A DNA stretch of 64,000 nt from UTCHB3 sp964371075 (GCA_964371075.1 CAYJKN010000003.1:186001-250000); one strand, 5' to 3'; shown: positions 8,644 to 17,163, numbered from the stretch's first letter. A program made the numbers and translations. The notes: a model not told the origin generated them from the sequence alone.

Positions 8644-10179
8644 TTAGAACATCAGCCAGCTAAGGGTTGTAAAAAATGTCCATGGATCTTTTGGTTTTTC
8701 ACCTGTATAGGTTGAGTATGGTGAATCGTAAAAATCACCTGTCATCATATAAGCTGCGTGGACTCCAAGTGTGAGAAATACTTTTACATTATATTTCATC
8801 TCAAAGTTGACTTCACTGCCCATGTAGCTTCCACCACCAGTTAGACTGTTGTTTGAGAACGCAGTAGCAAATCCAATTTTTCCATACATTTTATTAGGAA
8901 TAAAATCTTTGGAGATATTAAGAAATGCAGCGGTTACTCCCAACCCCATATTGGAGATGTCGTGAACTGCTGAATAATAACGGTTTACCACCTGAGGATC
9001 AGGGAAAAGAAGGAATGCTCTGTGGTTGCTGTAGATCCCGACGGGTGAACCATAAATGTTTCCGGTGATTACCGATGAAAGGGTGCCGTCGGTGACGCCG
9101 TTGTTATCACCCGAGGTGTATAGTGCCTCGAGGCTGATTTTGTCGTTTGCGGTCATTCCATATTTATATGCGGCTGAAGCGTTTGCAGAGTAACCAAAGA
9201 TGTCGGCTGCTTTGCCTGTTGTTGTTCCTACTGTGTCGAGGATTCCAAAGTTGGTCATTACATAAGCATCAAGCCACCAACGGGAGACCATGAAGTCACG
9301 GTTATATGCGATGTGGCCACCAAACCACCCGATGTGTCCTTCGTATTTTTGGGTTGATCCGGGGAAACGGATTCTTGTTGCACCGTTATAGTCTGCGAGT
9401 GCACTGGTTAGTCCCTGTCCGAGGATTGAGATTCCGCCACTGTTTTTCCCTTTATCCCATGCATACCAGAGGTCGAGCCCAGCTTCGAGCAGAGGCGAAG
9501 GTTTCCATTCGTAGTCTGCCATCCAGAGGGCAACATCGTCGTCTTTGCTTATCTCGTTCTCCCATAGCTGGAAAAATCCAAGTCGGAGTTTGGTTGATGG
9601 TGTGGGAGCTATGTACGAGCTGATTCCAACCGCCTGTGTTCCCCAATAGGAGAGTTTATAACCACTTGTTTGGGCTGTTGTGAGTGCATTGATATTGGGG
9701 TCACGTACGTTATCAAATAATCGTTGCATACCAATTACTACATTCCATGTTGCGTCTTCAGGTTTTAGTTCTACGTTGGCCATTAGTGTCTGAAGGTTTA
9801 TTTGTCCTCCATTTATGGCACCGCCTCTGTTGTTTCCAACGCCGTAAGCCTGGTCGCCCCAGGTGTAATCTATTTTAAATAAAGCTCTGAATGTTGCAAA
9901 ATCGTCAAGAATTTTTGGTTTATAGATGAACATCGGAACAAATCTTTGTTCAAAATAGAGTGTGGTTTGCGGGACTGTGAAAGTGGAGTTTTGTCCAAAC
10001 AGTCTGCCTATTACCTGTCCTTGCAGCACATCGTTTGTCGGGGTTATGTTGCCCGATGTCATTCTTGTGAATGAGTAGCCGATAAACTGAAATTCGCGGG
10101 GTGGTTTGTCATCGAGTCGGATATCCTGTGCGGTTGTTGTAAGAGCCAGGAGAATTAAAAACAGTATTATTCTTTTCAT
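8644..10179 (-). CDS. Outer-membrane beta-barrel (porin-like) protein
   Basis: A signal peptide (MKRIILFLILLALTTTAQ) is followed by about 490 residues of alternating amphipathic strands, with many W/Y/F girdle residues, and a terminal Phe (LSWLMF), as in integral outer-membrane barrels. It resembles alginate-export/porin-like barrels in general style, but I cannot name the family. GGAGG stands four bases before the ATG. Its position in the acyl-processing operon with two hydrolases suggests it brings in hydrophobic or acidic substrates; this is inference from context only. Confidence 0.7.
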   Translation of the reverse strand: MKRIILFLILLALTTTAQDIRLDDKPPREFQFIGYSFTRMTSGNITPTNDVLQGQVIGRLFGQNSTFTVPQTTLYFEQRFVPMFIYKPKILDDFATFRALFKIDYTWGDQAYGVGNNRGGAINGGQINLQTLMANVELKPEDATWNVVIGMQRLFDNVRDPNINALTTAQTSGYKLSYWGTQAVGISSYIAPTPSTKLRLGFFQLWENEISKDDDVALWMADYEWKPSPLLEAGLDLWYAWDKGKNSGGISILGQGLTSALADYNGATRIRFPGSTQKYEGHIGWFGGHIAYNRDFMVSRWWLDAYVMTNFGILDTVGTTTGKAADIFGYSANASAAYKYGMTANDKISLEALYTSGDNNGVTDGTLSSVITGNIYGSPVGIYSNHRAFLLFPDPQVVNRYYSAVHDISNMGLGVTAAFLNISKDFIPNKMYGKIGFATAFSNNSLTGGGSYMGSEVNFEMKYNVKVFLTLGVHAAYMMTGDFYDSPYSTYTGEKPKDPWTFFTTLSWLMF

Positions 10180-10203
10180 GATTCCTCCGTAGATACCGGG
10201 GTT

Positions 10204-10232
10204 ACCCGGAAAACTTTGTATGTTTTCCGGGT
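10204..10232. promoter_or_regulatory. Perfect 11-bp hairpin between lipoprotein and barrel genes
   Basis: ACCCGGAAAAC (10204-10214) and GTTTTCCGGGT (10222-10232) pair perfectly around a 7-nt loop, inside the 78-nt gap between two same-strand genes. No U run follows on the minus strand, so it looks more like an mRNA-stabilising or processing hairpin than a terminator. Confidence 0.5.
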
Positions 10233-10257
10233 TGTTTCCGGCTTCAAGAATAAATTT

Positions 10258-11193
10258 TTAGTTCTTTGTGTATTTCTGGATCCAGGTTGCGCCGAGTGCT
10301 ACATTGTTGTATTTGGTGGAACCAAATCCGAGTGCTGCGGTGGCGGCAGTGAAGCCAGTGATAGCAGGGGTTGTTTGTATTACTTCATACCACATTCCGG
10401 CAGTGTTCACTCTGTAGATACCTGTTGAGGTAAGGGTAGAAGGAACGGTCTGATTCAGGGTGATTGTGCGGATTGAAGTATTGGCAACTGCCTGGGTTGA
10501 GAATGTACCTTCAAATGTAACGGTTACGTTGCTGCTGTCTGTTGATACAACTCTGTAGGTTCCATTGGTATTGAAGGTTGCATCAATTTTTTTGGTTTTT
10601 GATACTGATCTTAGTCCAGGGGCAACATTTGCGCCGTCTGAAAGCCATGTGCCAACGAGCGGTTCGGTTGTTGGGGTTGCGGGAACATATTTCTGAATCC
10701 ATGTAGCGCCGAGAGCGAGGCCGTTGTATTTGGTTGAGCCAAATCCTTCGGCTGCGTTGGCTACTGTGAATCCGGGGATTGCAGGGCTGGTTTGAAGAAC
10801 TTCATAGGTCATGTAACCGTTTGTTCCAACCTGGAAGATTCCGCCTGATGTGAGGCTTGTTGGAACTGTCTGGTTGAGCACGATGGTTTTGATTGTTGTT
10901 CCTGTGTTGTCAGTATAGCTCCATGTGCCTTCGAATGTTACTTCTGCGCCTGTGCTGTCTGTTGCAACCACTTTGTAGGTTTTGTTGGTGTTAAATGCAG
11001 CAACAATTTTTTTGGTTTTTGACACTGCTGCCAAACCTGGTGCAACATCACTTCCTTCAGATACCCATACTCCTACGAGAGGGTCTGCTGGTGTTGGGGT
11101 TGGAGGGGTGATGGGGTTTTCCTCTTTATTGCAACCTGAAACCATGAGTATAAGTGCGAGCATCAAAACTGATAACGAAAAAAGCTTTTTCAT
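10258..11193 (-). CDS. Lipoprotein with two tandem copies of one domain
   Basis: The lipobox LMVSGC gives a lipid-modified Cys21. The mature protein has two homologous halves of about 130 residues, each starting PLVG(V/T)W and ending LGATWIQKY; shared landmarks are VAPGL, SKTKKI, TFEGT, LNQTVP and GFGSTKYN. The pattern of a W near the start, a beta-rich body and a terminal W/K/Y is lipocalin-like, suggesting small beta-barrel domains that may hold a hydrophobic ligand. I do not know the family. It lies 23 nt downstream of the acyl-CoA ligase gene and before the outer-membrane barrel, so a periplasmic carrier role is possible. Confidence 0.7.
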   Translation of the reverse strand: MKKLFSLSVLMLALILMVSGCNKEENPITPPTPTPADPLVGVWVSEGSDVAPGLAAVSKTKKIVAAFNTNKTYKVVATDSTGAEVTFEGTWSYTDNTGTTIKTIVLNQTVPTSLTSGGIFQVGTNGYMTYEVLQTSPAIPGFTVANAAEGFGSTKYNGLALGATWIQKYVPATPTTEPLVGTWLSDGANVAPGLRSVSKTKKIDATFNTNGTYRVVSTDSSNVTVTFEGTFSTQAVANTSIRTITLNQTVPSTLTSTGIYRVNTAGMWYEVIQTTPAITGFTAATAALGFGSTKYNNVALGATWIQKYTKN

Positions 11194-11216
11194 CTTTTTT
11201 TCTCCCGGGGGTTAAA

Positions 11217-12746
11217 TTAATGTGTGTTTGTTTGTTGATTATGAATTTTAATTAATTCCTGTTTGTTTATTTTTCCGGCCTCATTTTTGGGGAGTGAATC
11301 CAGAAAAACGATATGTTTTGGTAATTTATATTTTGCCAATCCTGCCCTGCAAAAATCTGTTATCTCATCCGCAGTTAATTTTACTCCGGGGTTAAGAACG
11401 ATATAAGCTTTGCCTGTTTCGCCCCATTTTGGGTCTTTTACGCCGATTACAGCGCATTCTTTAATAGCTTCGTGTTGATAGAGGTATTTTTCAACTTCAG
11501 AAGGAAAAACATTCTCACCACCGCTAATATACATGTTTTTTTTACGGTCAACCACAAAAAAGTAGCCATCTTCGTCAACTTGGAGGATGTCACCCGTGTG
11601 GAACCAGCCGTCGGTAATTGCGGAGGACGTTTCTTTTGGTTTGCGCCAGTAGCCTGCTGTCACGACGGGGGATTTTAACCAAAGTTCACCGGGGGTGTTT
11701 GAGGGTAGTTCACTTCCCTCTTCATCAACGATTTTTGCTTCTACATAGAAGTTGGGAAATCCAATGCTTCCTTTTTTTCTTATTGCATCATCCTGATGGA
11801 GTGAAAAACAATTTGGTCCCACCTCGGTAAGCCCAAAACCTTGTCGGATCGCTATTCCCTTTTTGTGCCAGAGGTTAATCAGGGGAATTGGCATTGGGGC
11901 ACCGCCGACGATGGCGAATCTAACTGAACTTAAATCTGTATCCTGAAATTTTGGTGAATCTGATAACATTTGGAGCATTGTTGGAACACCAAACAGGAGT
12001 GTGGTTTTTTCCTTTTCCATCAAATCAAGGATTGTATCAGGGTCAAACGAATTTAACAAAGTATGAGATCCACCCACAAAAAGAAACGGGGTAAACAGTA
12101 CATTCCAACCACCAGTGTGGAAAAATGGAGCATAACTTTGTGTATGGTCGTTTTCCGTTAAATTAAGCCTTAAAACTGTATTTGTTGCGTTCCAGAACAA
12201 CTGTTTGTGTGTTATGATCACACCTTTTGACAGACCTGTTGTTCCTGCTGTATAAAGAATTTTAACAGGGTCTGTGAAAGAAATTGACACCTCCGGTTTA
12301 ATGATTCCGGGTTCAACCTTTTCAGTTAAAAATGTTCTGACTTCTTTAAGATCGATTATTCTTGGAACTGCTTGAAGAGTTTTTAGTTTTTTGATCTCTT
12401 CAACATAATCGGATTCAAAAAGGAACAATGCAGGTTCAGCATCCGCAATCAAAAGATCAAGTTCACGCGGTGTTAATCTAAAATTCAGGGGTACAAGAAT
12501 AAGACCCGTTTTAACACAAGCGACAAAGAGAAGGATAAATTCTGCTCTGTTTTTTGAATAAACTGCTATTCTCTCCCCTTTTTTAAGATTAAGATCTTCC
12601 ACAAGGAAACGGGCGAGTTTATTCGCGCGATTGTTAAAATCAGAATAATTCCATTCAAGACCGGTAGCATATTCCCTGATAAATAATTTATTTGGCGAAT
12701 ATTGCGCCCATCTTTCACACCAATCGGTTTGTAGATGATCATTCAT
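11217..12746 (-). CDS. AMP-dependent acyl-CoA synthetase/ligase
   Basis: A 509-residue ANL-superfamily enzyme that would activate a carboxylic acid with ATP and CoA through an acyl-adenylate. Visible motifs: the phosphate loop YTAGTTGLSKG, the GFGLTEVG motif, GELWLKSP, the hinge VDRKKNMYISGGENVFPSEVE, and a C-terminal Lys in KNEAGKINKQELI that carries out adenylation. Length is usual for medium/long-chain or aryl acid ligases. Its ATG overlaps the stop of the symporter by four bases (ATGA), implying coupled uptake and activation. The exact acid is not readable. Confidence 0.85.
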   Translation of the reverse strand: MNDHLQTDWCERWAQYSPNKLFIREYATGLEWNYSDFNNRANKLARFLVEDLNLKKGERIAVYSKNRAEFILLFVACVKTGLILVPLNFRLTPRELDLLIADAEPALFLFESDYVEEIKKLKTLQAVPRIIDLKEVRTFLTEKVEPGIIKPEVSISFTDPVKILYTAGTTGLSKGVIITHKQLFWNATNTVLRLNLTENDHTQSYAPFFHTGGWNVLFTPFLFVGGSHTLLNSFDPDTILDLMEKEKTTLLFGVPTMLQMLSDSPKFQDTDLSSVRFAIVGGAPMPIPLINLWHKKGIAIRQGFGLTEVGPNCFSLHQDDAIRKKGSIGFPNFYVEAKIVDEEGSELPSNTPGELWLKSPVVTAGYWRKPKETSSAITDGWFHTGDILQVDEDGYFFVVDRKKNMYISGGENVFPSEVEKYLYQHEAIKECAVIGVKDPKWGETGKAYIVLNPGVKLTADEITDFCRAGLAKYKLPKHIVFLDSLPKNEAGKINKQELIKIHNQQTNTH

Positions 12747-14251
12747 TTTCTGCCTCCCAATATTTTTTGCAGAATCAAACCGGAGAAAATTGAGATCAAA
12801 ATTGCTACTGCAGCGGCAACGCCGGGGTTCTCCCCTGTCGCAACAGTAAACGGCACAGTCAGTTTGCCATAATACATTGTAAAATGGACAACAACTGCGA
12901 TAAACGAGGAAATAATAACTGCGGTTTTATTAACATCTTTCATAAACATACCAAATATAATCGGTACAAACGCCGCAGAAAAATATGCATAAACGCCATT
13001 TTGTGCGAATATTGCCACACTCAATTTTGGATTTATCAACTGATCATAAGTCATCAGAACTGCCACAATTCCCAAAACACCAATCACCGCTCTGTTGATA
13101 ATTATCATACTCCGGTCAGTAAGTTCTTTTTTCACAAACTTGTCGGTGATGTATGGCTTGATCAAATCCTGTGTTATTGTACTTGATAGTGATTGTATTA
13201 ATCCTTCAAGAGTTGAAATTCCCGCTGAAATTAATCCCAAAACAACAAAAAGTGACACAAAAACAGGGAATACGATAACCACGTAAGCGGGAATTATTCC
13301 GTCAGTTTTCAGAGCCACATCACCTGCTTTAAGTTCAGGAAACTGAAGGCGGGCATATAATCCAACAAACACCACGAGGAAAAAAATGGATTGAGCAATC
13401 ACACCACTAATAAGATATGATTTAACTCCTTTTGGATCCTTTATGAGCAACGATTTAGTAATTATGTGGGGCTGACAAACAATTGCGGCTCCAATCACTA
13501 TTTGAGCAATAAATATCTCAAAAAAGTCCCGAAAAAGGAAACTTGATTCGTTGTAAAGTTGGGTCAACTTGCCATCGACAGCGCCAAGTTTTCCGATAAA
13601 TCCCGAAACTCCATCCTGAAAATAAATATATCCCGAACCGAGTAATATAAATGCCACAAACAACATGATTATTGCCTGAACTGTGTTGGTGTAAACCATC
13701 GAATTTGCACCACCAAACATCATGTAACCAAAGATAAAAACTATTGTGGCAATCAAAACATATAATTCAGGGACATCAAGTGTTTTGGATATTACTTTGG
13801 TTAATCCAACAGCGATGAGGACAACAAAAGTTAACAAGAGTAGGGATAAAATGGCAAAATAGAGAGCAAATCCTTTGCTTTCATATTTTTTCCCCATCCA
13901 TTGGGCAAGTGTTCCCGCCTTCACTGATGATCCAAATTTTCTAAATCCAATGGTTAATACCACAAGAGAAATCATTGCAGCTGCAGGATAAACAAGACCA
14001 TAGGAGATAAATGCACTAATTCCGTAAGTGGCAACAAGTCCTGGATTTATCACAAAAGTTGCGGCACTTGTCATTGAAGCAGCAAGAGCAAAACCGACAG
14101 TCCATGGTGGAAAATTTACATTCCCCACGGCATAATCGTTCATGGTTTTTACTTTTAGCGCACCACGAATAACAAAAAAGAGGGTGACTGCAACATAAAC
14201 AGCAATCAGAATCCAACCGGCGGTAATCAACTCACTTGAAGCCAGGCCCAT
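12743..14251 (-). CDS. Sodium:solute symporter family transporter
   Basis: A 502-residue protein with about 13 predicted membrane helices. The early segment DYAVGNVNFPPWTVGFALAA followed by SMTSAATFVINPG matches the sodium-binding region of the SSS family (acetate, proline and pantothenate transporters). The C-terminus is AAVAILISIFSGLILQKILGG. It probably imports a small carboxylate with sodium, since it overlaps the acyl-CoA ligase gene. Upstream spacing to the FabH-like gene is 15 nt. The substrate is inferred from context only. Confidence 0.8.
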   Translation of the reverse strand: MGLASSELITAGWILIAVYVAVTLFFVIRGALKVKTMNDYAVGNVNFPPWTVGFALAASMTSAATFVINPGLVATYGISAFISYGLVYPAAAMISLVVLTIGFRKFGSSVKAGTLAQWMGKKYESKGFALYFAILSLLLLTFVVLIAVGLTKVISKTLDVPELYVLIATIVFIFGYMMFGGANSMVYTNTVQAIIMLFVAFILLGSGYIYFQDGVSGFIGKLGAVDGKLTQLYNESSFLFRDFFEIFIAQIVIGAAIVCQPHIITKSLLIKDPKGVKSYLISGVIAQSIFFLVVFVGLYARLQFPELKAGDVALKTDGIIPAYVVIVFPVFVSLFVVLGLISAGISTLEGLIQSLSSTITQDLIKPYITDKFVKKELTDRSMIIINRAVIGVLGIVAVLMTYDQLINPKLSVAIFAQNGVYAYFSAAFVPIIFGMFMKDVNKTAVIISSFIAVVVHFTMYYGKLTVPFTVATGENPGVAAAVAILISIFSGLILQKILGGRK

Positions 14252-14266
14252 TTTTTCCGTCCTCTC

Positions 14267-15253
14267 TTAAAATTTCACTAAAGCTGAAGCGAAAGCAAGT
14301 CCGCCACCTGAACCAACAAACATCAGGTAGTCACCGCGTTTGATTCTCCCGGCTTTGTAAGCCTGATCAAGTGCCATCGGGATACAAGCTGAACCTGTAT
14401 AGCCAAATGTTGACATTATCACTTCCCCTTTTTCGCGGGACTCACCCAAATTATCGAGTGTCTGCCAGATTGAATTGATGTTTATTTGGGTAAAAAAGTA
14501 CCTTTTAACATCGGAGGGTTTTATTCCTTCTTTATCACAAGCTTTGAGTACCATTTTTGTCCAGATTTCAGGGTTTAATTCTTTGGGAAATTTTTTGACA
14601 AACTTCAGCAGGTGATCTTTATTTTCAACCACTTCTTTTGTGATCGGGAATTTTGTTCCGCCTGCATAAATCCCCATCCACTCATTATACTGACCATCGG
14701 AGAAAAGTTCACCGTTGAGGAATCCTGACCCATCCTCTTCAGGAGAAAGAACCACAGCTCCGGCACCGTCGGCAAAAAGTGTCACCGTCTTTTTATCGTG
14801 TAAATCCAAAAACTTACTCATCGCATAAGCACCGATAACCAGGATGTTTTTATAACTGTCATCCCCTGCAATAAACTTTGATCCGGTATTTAGCGCGGTT
14901 ACAAATCCTGCACATGCAGTATTGATATCAAATGTTCCGGCTTTTATTGCTCCAATTCTGTTTTGAACAACGGAGGAAGTGGAGGGAGATACAAATTCAG
15001 GGGTGTCTGTTGCAATGATTATCAGGTCGATATCTTTAGCAGATATTCCGGCGTCGGCGATTGCGGAAAGAGCGGCTTTTTCACAAAGATCAGCGGTGGA
15101 TTCATTTTCTGAGCACCATCTTCTCTCCCTGATTGTTAAGTTTTCACGCAACCAGGTGTCAACATCCTCACCAAGTACTTCATTAAAAAATGAATTTGGA
15201 ACAATTTTTTCGGGAGCAAATGCTCCAATTCCTGTAATTTTAGCTCTTCTCAT
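14267..15253 (-). CDS. FabH-like ketoacyl synthase III homologue lacking canonical His and Asn
   Basis: Thiolase-fold protein of 328 residues with the nucleophile Cys114 in NTACAGF and the C-terminal glycine-rich GSGGGLAFASAL. In ordinary FabH the triad is Cys-His-Asn with HQAN and GNTS motifs; here the same places read TQIN (Thr255) and GYTG (Tyr285), 30 residues apart as in FabH. I recall a FabH-like subfamily with TQ(I/V)N and GYTGSACIP, so it is probably a specialised acyltransferase or ketoacyl synthase rather than the housekeeping enzyme. It sits 10 nt after fabG. Confidence is high for the fold, low for the reaction. Confidence 0.75.
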   Translation of the reverse strand: MRRAKITGIGAFAPEKIVPNSFFNEVLGEDVDTWLRENLTIRERRWCSENESTADLCEKAALSAIADAGISAKDIDLIIIATDTPEFVSPSTSSVVQNRIGAIKAGTFDINTACAGFVTALNTGSKFIAGDDSYKNILVIGAYAMSKFLDLHDKKTVTLFADGAGAVVLSPEEDGSGFLNGELFSDGQYNEWMGIYAGGTKFPITKEVVENKDHLLKFVKKFPKELNPEIWTKMVLKACDKEGIKPSDVKRYFFTQININSIWQTLDNLGESREKGEVIMSTFGYTGSACIPMALDQAYKAGRIKRGDYLMFVGSGGGLAFASALVKF

Positions 15254-15263
15254 CAGGATATGC

Positions 15264-15998
15264 CTACATCACCAATCCACCGTCAACACTTAGAACGGTT
15301 CCGTTTACATAATCTGATTCAGAAGAAGCGAGGAAAAGATAAGCATTGGCGATATCGACAGGTAAACCAAGTTTGCCCAGAGGGGTTTTCTCAACCAACA
15401 TGTTGATAACTTTTTCAGGGATTGTTCCAACCATTTCGGTAGCAATAAATCCGGGTGCTACTGCGTTAACACAAATCCCTTTTCTGCCAAGTTCCCTTGC
15501 CCACACTTTTGTGAGACCAATAATTCCTGATTTTGTAGCAACATAATTTGATTGACCAAAATTACCATAAAGACCAACGATGGAAGATGTATTAATGATT
15601 TTTCCGTAACCTTTTTCGATCATGTAGTTCATCACGGATTTGGTACAGTTGAACACACCTGTTAAATTTACATCAAGTACTGATTTCCACTGTTCAGCAG
15701 TCATTTTTGCAAGACTTGCGTCACGGGTGATACCGGCGTTGTTAATCAAAATGTCAATTGTGCCAAATTTTTCGACAGTTTTTCCGGCTGCTGCGGTGGT
15801 TGAATCAAGATCAGTTACATCCACTTTAACAAACATGCAATTTTCACCGAGTTCTGCAACCAATTGATTCCCAAGTTCTTCATTTACATCCCAGATTACA
15901 ACTTTGGCACCTTCCTCTGTAAAACGAAGTGCTGCGGCTTTGCCGATACCTCTGGCACCACCTGTTATAACTGCCACTTTTCCATCAAGTCTTTTCAT
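15264..15998 (-). CDS. fabG: 3-oxoacyl-ACP/CoA reductase-type SDR
   Basis: Classical short-chain dehydrogenase of 244 residues: cofactor site TGGARGIG near residue 11, NNAG, catalytic Ser in TSSIVG, and YVATK (Tyr and Lys), ending VNGTVLSVDGGLVM. It would reduce a 3-oxoacyl thioester or oxidise a 3-hydroxyacyl thioester. I start at ATG 15998 because GGAG lies nine bases upstream; the TTG at 16013 would overlap that site. It is the first gene of the operon and is preceded by a 28-bp palindrome. In this catabolic-looking setting it may work on CoA rather than ACP thioesters, so the symbol reflects family only. Confidence 0.85.
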   Translation of the reverse strand: MKRLDGKVAVITGGARGIGKAAALRFTEEGAKVVIWDVNEELGNQLVAELGENCMFVKVDVTDLDSTTAAAGKTVEKFGTIDILINNAGITRDASLAKMTAEQWKSVLDVNLTGVFNCTKSVMNYMIEKGYGKIINTSSIVGLYGNFGQSNYVATKSGIIGLTKVWARELGRKGICVNAVAPGFIATEMVGTIPEKVINMLVEKTPLGKLGLPVDIANAYLFLASSESDYVNGTVLSVDGGLVM

Positions 15999-16081
15999 TT
16001 TTTTGATCTCCAAAATATATTTTATGAACCCTGAGCCTTAATTTTTCAGCTGCGGGCAACAATTTATTCATTGAAACTTTT

Positions 16082-16109
16082 TTATCGTTTCAAAATTTTA
16101 AAACGATAA
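16082..16109. promoter_or_regulatory. 28-bp palindromic operator upstream of fabG
   Basis: TTATCGTTT (16082-16090) and AAACGATAA (16101-16109) are perfect arms around a self-complementary core; only one base pair in the 28 bp breaks symmetry. It lies about 84 bases before the fabG start and 31 bases past the stop of the regulator gene. The core TTTCAAAATTTTAAAACG resembles the palindrome in front of the regulator itself. Confidence 0.65.
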
Positions 16110-16139
16110 GTGTATAATAATCCCCTAATTAAAAACCCA

Positions 16140-16628
16140 TTATGAATAGATCTTTTTTCTTTCCTCTTCCCATTCCTGTTGGAAATTATTGTAATGCACC
16201 TCCATCAGGCGGTAAAACTTTTCCATCTCTTCAAGGCGTTTGGCGGTATCATCCCCTTCAACGGAGAATGATCCATTTGCCATTTCCCTTAAATTGACGG
16301 CTATTTTGGTGTTATTTTTGATTAGTGCAAAATTGTTCAGAAATGCATTCTCAAAAATTTCAGGTTCTATTTCGTAATAATCTTTTCTGTTGTTCTCAGC
16401 GAAAAAGGCTTTTCGAATAAGTTTTTTATCCCGCAGGCGCCTGAGTATCTGACTCACGGGTCCTTTACTCCTGCCAAGTTGTTCACAAATTTCATCGAGG
16501 GATACCGGTTTTGAACTAAAAATCAACAAAGCAACTATATGCCCCATCAATTTATTCAGTCCAAACGCCTTGTAGGCGTCGCCGAATCTACGAATCATTT
16601 CTATCTTAATTTGTTCTGTATCGCTCAT
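16140..16628 (-). CDS. GbsR/MarR-family winged-helix regulator
   Basis: 162 residues with a winged-helix DNA-binding region at about 25-85, including SLDEICEQLGRSKGPVSQIL and LRDKKLIRKAFF, then an alpha-helical C-terminal part (EEMEKFYRLMEVHYNNFQQE) that likely dimerises. This is the layout of GbsR-type regulators. It is immediately upstream of the fabG operon on the same strand, and similar palindromes precede both, so it probably represses its own gene and the operon until an effector (perhaps an acyl-CoA) binds. The effector is inference. Confidence 0.75.
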   Translation of the reverse strand: MSDTEQIKIEMIRRFGDAYKAFGLNKLMGHIVALLIFSSKPVSLDEICEQLGRSKGPVSQILRRLRDKKLIRKAFFAENNRKDYYEIEPEIFENAFLNNFALIKNNTKIAVNLREMANGSFSVEGDDTAKRLEEMEKFYRLMEVHYNNFQQEWEEERKKIYS

Positions 16629-16639
16629 ATCTGTGTTTT

Positions 16640-16665
16640 TAACATTTCAAAAATTTGAAACGGTT
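16640..16665. promoter_or_regulatory. Palindrome in front of the GbsR-like gene
   Basis: TTTCAAA (16645-16651) and TTTGAAA (16654-16660) form a perfect inverted repeat around AA, continuing less perfectly as AAC/GGTT outside. It ends about 12 bases before the ATG. Its core (TTTCAAAAATTTGAAACG) is close to that of the fabG palindrome, which suggests one protein binds both. Confidence 0.55.
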
Positions 16666-16709
16666 AAAATTAAGCAAAACTAAGTTATTGTGCAAGAAGT
16701 ATTTTTGGG

Positions 16710-16821
16710 AACTTTAGAACTTGAGAACTTTAGAACTTGAGAACTTCGGAGCTTCGGAACTTCGGTACTTCGGTACTTCAGAACTTCGGAGCTTCGGAAC
16801 CTCGGAACTTCGGTACTTGAG
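16710..16821. repeat. Octamer tandem repeat, 14 units
   Basis: Fourteen consecutive 8-base units fit the degenerate pattern (A/T)(A/G)C(T/C)T(C/G/T)(G/A)G, for example AACTTCGG, AGCTTCGG, TACTTCGG and AACTTGAG. The repeat is noncoding and lies between the regulator and the restriction-modification locus. Confidence 0.9.
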
Positions 16822-16835
16822 AAATCCTTATACTC

Positions 16836-17060
16836 GGCCCCGGAGGGGTCGCCTGTGGGTACAACCGTCAAACATTGAAAATATTGGCCCCGGAGGGGTC
16901 GCTTGTGGGTAACATCGAATATGAACAAACCATCCCTCATTGTTTCGGCCCCGGAGGGGTCTCCTGGGGGTAACATCGAATACGAACAAACCATCCCACA
17001 TTGTTTCGGCCCCGGAGGGGTCTCCTATGGGTAACATCGAATACGAACAAACCATCCCCC
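16836..17060. repeat. Four direct repeats of about 61 bp with GGCCCCGGAGGGGTC hairpin
   Basis: Units start at 16836 (50 bp), 16886 (61 bp), 16947 (61 bp) and 17008 (about 53 bp). Each opens with GGCCCCGGAGGGGTC, which can fold on itself (GGCCCC with GGGGTC, one G-T pair), then GCCTGTGGGTA-like bases and a tail with AACATCGAATACGAACAAAC. The tails of units 2-4 are nearly identical, so these are tandem duplications and not CRISPR spacers. The stretch 16666-17163 holds no gene besides these repeats. Confidence 0.85.
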
Positions 17061-17163
17061 TCTTTTTTTTAATTGATAAATTTTCTCTAATTTGAATGAT
17101 GTCATTAGGAATTTTATCAAATCAAAAATAATTGATCATATAAGCTTAAAATAAAGGTTTGTC

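Noticed and set aside
16836..17060. Possible CRISPR array from regularly spaced GGCCCCGGAGGGGTC repeats
   Set aside because: The sequences between the heads of units 2-4 are nearly identical, so they are not spacers, and no cas genes are present.
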